NCBI GenBank assembly: GCA_905192935.1
Contig: CAJJMX010000084.1
Span: 1 to 7,061, forward strand
Source of the DNA: an uncultured Mailhella sp.
Lineage (GTDB): Bacteria; Desulfobacterota; Desulfovibrionia; Desulfovibrionales; Desulfovibrionaceae
DNA: 7,061 nt
Reading direction: 5' to 3'
In this document: positions 5,532 to 7,061 of the stretch, in pieces
Position numbering within the stretch: position 1 is the first letter of the stretch
Layout: each line of letters starts with the position of its first letter
Translations under genes and position numbers: made by a program
The notes under the pieces: generated by a model
Databases searched by the model: none
What the model saw: the letters and a program-made list of their open reading frames with translations, nothing else
Told to the model about the DNA's origin: nothing

Positions 5532-6725
5532 ATGAACGACTATCTTGCCAGACTCCGCCCAGAATCGTGGCCTTCCCCCTGTTTCGTCACCGACCTTGCC
5601 CTGCTGAAAAAGAACGCCGCCGTTCTCGACGACGTGCAGAAGCGCACGGGCGCGAAGATCATGCTTGCGCTCAAGTGCTTTTCGCAGTGGATGACCTTTC
5701 CGGTGCTTTCGCGCGCCATGCGCGGCCCGCTCTACGGCTGCTGTGCAAGCTCCCCCGACGAGGCGAGACTTGCCAGGGAGGATTTCTGCGGAGAGGTCCA
5801 CGCCTTTGCCGCGGCCTGGAGCGAGGAGGAGCTTCGCGAGACCCTGCTCTATGCCGATCATATCGTGTTCAACTCCTTTGCCCAGTGGAAGAAGTTCCGT
5901 CCGCTGGTGCAGGAGACCGAAAAAAAGCGCGGCATGACCATCGAATGCGGTCTTCGCCTGAATCCCGAGCATTCCGAGGGCGCGGTGCCCATCTACGACC
6001 CCTGCTCGCCCGGTTCCCGGCTCGGCATACGGCCCGCCGCCTTCCATGCCGAACTGGAAAAGGACCCTCATGCCCTTGACGGCATCAGCGGCCTGCACTT
6101 CCACACGCTCTGCGAACAGAACGCCGACAGCCTTGCCCGCACGCTGGAAGCCGTGGAAAAGCACTTCGGCGAATATTTTCCCCGCATGAAGTGGATCAAC
6201 TTCGGCGGAGGACATCACATCACCCGCGCGGACTACGACATCGAACTTCTGTGCCGCTGCATCGAGCATGTGCGCGATACCTATCATGTGCAGGTCTATC
6301 TTGAACCCGGTGAAGCCGTGGCTCTCAACGCGGGCGTGCTCGTCGCCACGGTGCTCGACGTCATCGAGGCCGACATGCCCATCGCCATTCTGGACACCTC
6401 AGCCGCCTGCCACATGCCCGACGTTCTCGAAATGCCCTACCGCCCCAACGTCATCGGCGCGGGAGAACCGGGCGAAAAGAACTTCACCTGCCGCCTTGCG
6501 GGCAAATCCTGCCTCGCAGGCGACGTCATCGGAGAATATTCCTTCGACGAGCCTCTGAAGAGCGGCGACAAGCTGGTCTTTCTCGACATGGCCATCTACA
6601 GCATGGTGAAGACCACCACCTTCAACGGTCTGCGCCTTCCCTCCATCGCCATATGGGATTCGGAAACCGATCAGCGCCGCGTCACCCGCACCTTCGGCTA
6701 TGAGGACTTCCGCAGCCGTCTGTAG
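5532..6725 (+). CDS. nspC: Carboxynorspermidine/carboxyspermidine decarboxylase
   Basis: Pyridoxal-phosphate decarboxylase that removes CO2 from carboxyspermidine (or carboxynorspermidine) to give spermidine (or norspermidine), the last step of the route. It is 397 residues, slightly above the roughly 380 of well-known members, and belongs to the alanine-racemase-fold decarboxylases. PCFVTDLALLKKN (16-28) is the usual N-terminal block. MLALKCFSQW at 44-53 carries the cofactor Lys48. GLHFHTLCEQ is at 187-196 and the phosphate loop FGGGHH at 224-229. YLEPGEAVAL is at 256-265. The Cys327 region with GDVIGEY (330-336) matches the active-site cysteine segment. FLDMAIYSMVKTTTFNG (350-366) and the FGYEDF ending complete the match. 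The start is poorly marked: no good ribosome binding site precedes the ATG, and the frame is open upstream without a better start codon. The N-terminus fits the family at this ATG. A strong terminator follows. Confidence 0.95.
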   Translation: MNDYLARLRPESWPSPCFVTDLALLKKNAAVLDDVQKRTGAKIMLALKCFSQWMTFPVLSRAMRGPLYGCCASSPDEARLAREDFCGEVHAFAAAWSEEELRETLLYADHIVFNSFAQWKKFRPLVQETEKKRGMTIECGLRLNPEHSEGAVPIYDPCSPGSRLGIRPAAFHAELEKDPHALDGISGLHFHTLCEQNADSLARTLEAVEKHFGEYFPRMKWINFGGGHHITRADYDIELLCRCIEHVRDTYHVQVYLEPGEAVALNAGVLVATVLDVIEADMPIAILDTSAACHMPDVLEMPYRPNVIGAGEPGEKNFTCRLAGKSCLAGDVIGEYSFDEPLKSGDKLVFLDMAIYSMVKTTTFNGLRLPSIAIWDSETDQRRVTRTFGYEDFRSRL

Positions 6726-6752
6726 CGGACGTCGAAACTTTTTAAACAGACA

Positions 6753-6793
6753 GGGCCCCTTCCGCGACCAGTAACGGAAGGGGCCCCTTTTTT
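6753..6793. terminator. Strong intrinsic terminator closing the polyamine cluster
   Basis: GGGCCCCTTCCG (6753-6764) pairs perfectly over 12 bases with CGGAAGGGGCCC (6775-6786). The loop is ten bases and TTTTTT runs at 6788-6793 on the + strand, giving a textbook terminator for nspC. Read on the minus strand the same hairpin directly follows the stop codon of the convergent gene and is followed by TGTCTGTTT, so it probably serves both genes, more weakly in that direction. Confidence 0.92.
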
Positions 6794-7061
6794 CAGCGCT
6801 TGAACGTCAGTCCGTCAGCCTCGAAGGGAAGATACCTCGCATCCTTCCCCTCGGGACTGCCGTAATAGGCCATCCAGTATGGACGGAAAAACGTCTCAGC
6901 GCCCGCCTCGCCGAAGCGCGGCAGATTGCGGCACATGCGCATGACGATGCGCCGGGCAAAGTCCATGGCGGCTTTCTCAGCCTCGAGCCGATCCATTTCA
7001 AAGCAGCCGTTCTGAAAGTGTTCTCCCTGCACGGACTCAAGAACGAGCTCCGTGTCCTTCA
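6793..7061 (-). CDS. Unrecognised protein, 5' end at or beyond the window edge
   Basis: A minus-strand frame stays open from the right edge to a TGA at 6795-6793, showing the last 89 residues. I do not recognise the family. The visible part starts KDTELVLESVQGEHF and continues with FEMDRLEAEKAAMDFARRIV, which looks like an amphipathic, charged helix. A MAYYGSPEGKDARYLPFE segment rich in aromatics and Gly/Pro lies near the C-terminus. There is no membrane segment. Codon use is G/C at third positions like the neighbours, which supports a real gene. The truncated codon at the edge reads CA on the + strand; if the next base is T it would be an ATG, making a protein of 90 residues. An in-frame GTG at 7032 is possible but has no good ribosome binding site. 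It converges on nspC and shares its terminator. Confidence 0.65.
   Translation of the reverse strand, partial: KDTELVLESVQGEHFQNGCFEMDRLEAEKAAMDFARRIVMRMCRNLPRFGEAGAETFFRPYWMAYYGSPEGKDARYLPFEADGLTFKR

Noticed and set aside
3833..5533. Long minus-strand open frame (566 codons) antisense to the dehydrogenase gene and slyX
   Set aside because: It has the same antisense composition, crosses several strong hairpins and two real genes, and has no family features.
5128..5535. Alternate-frame reading frame across slyX that ends in an ATGA overlap with nspC
   Set aside because: Mostly slyX read in another frame, with an Arg/Pro/Ser-rich product. The ATGA overlap is probably chance, although coupling was considered.
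5220..6287. Minus-strand open frame antisense to slyX and nspC
   Set aside because: It spans the end of slyX, a structured gap and most of nspC. The composition is that of a complementary-strand shadow.

Overview
This GC-rich bacterial window has C or G at most third codon positions. It holds a polyamine gene cluster on the + strand, flanked by two minus-strand genes. The protein sequences and the clustering would suit a Desulfovibrionaceae-type delta-proteobacterium (Desulfovibrio, Bilophila or relatives), but that is inference from style and gene content. No RNA gene, CRISPR array or mobile element was seen.

Layout: positions 1-359 hold no gene I can support, only a hairpin just past the end of dinB. 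dinB (DNA polymerase IV) occupies 360-1613 on the minus strand. A 195-base divergent region (1614-1808) then carries a candidate speA promoter with a run of nine G in its spacer, a dyad over the -35 box, and two leader hairpins. The second hairpin looks like an intrinsic terminator, which suggests attenuation of speA.

Four genes follow on the + strand: speA (biosynthetic arginine decarboxylase), a carboxynorspermidine/carboxyspermidine dehydrogenase (saccharopine-dehydrogenase-like), slyX (short coiled-coil protein of unknown role) and nspC (carboxynorspermidine/carboxyspermidine decarboxylase). A strong intrinsic terminator closes the cluster at 6753-6793. The C-terminal part of an unrecognised minus-strand gene fills the right end, and its stop codon touches the terminator's T-run.

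How the genes work together: SpeA makes agmatine from arginine. The dehydrogenase condenses putrescine with aspartate semialdehyde to carboxyspermidine, and NspC decarboxylates that to spermidine. This is the S-adenosylmethionine-independent spermidine route. The steps from agmatine to putrescine are not in this window. Every gap in the cluster contains at least one stable hairpin, so expression may be tuned gene by gene. The main items for a second look are the speA control region, the placement of slyX between the two pathway enzymes, and the unrecognised right-hand gene.
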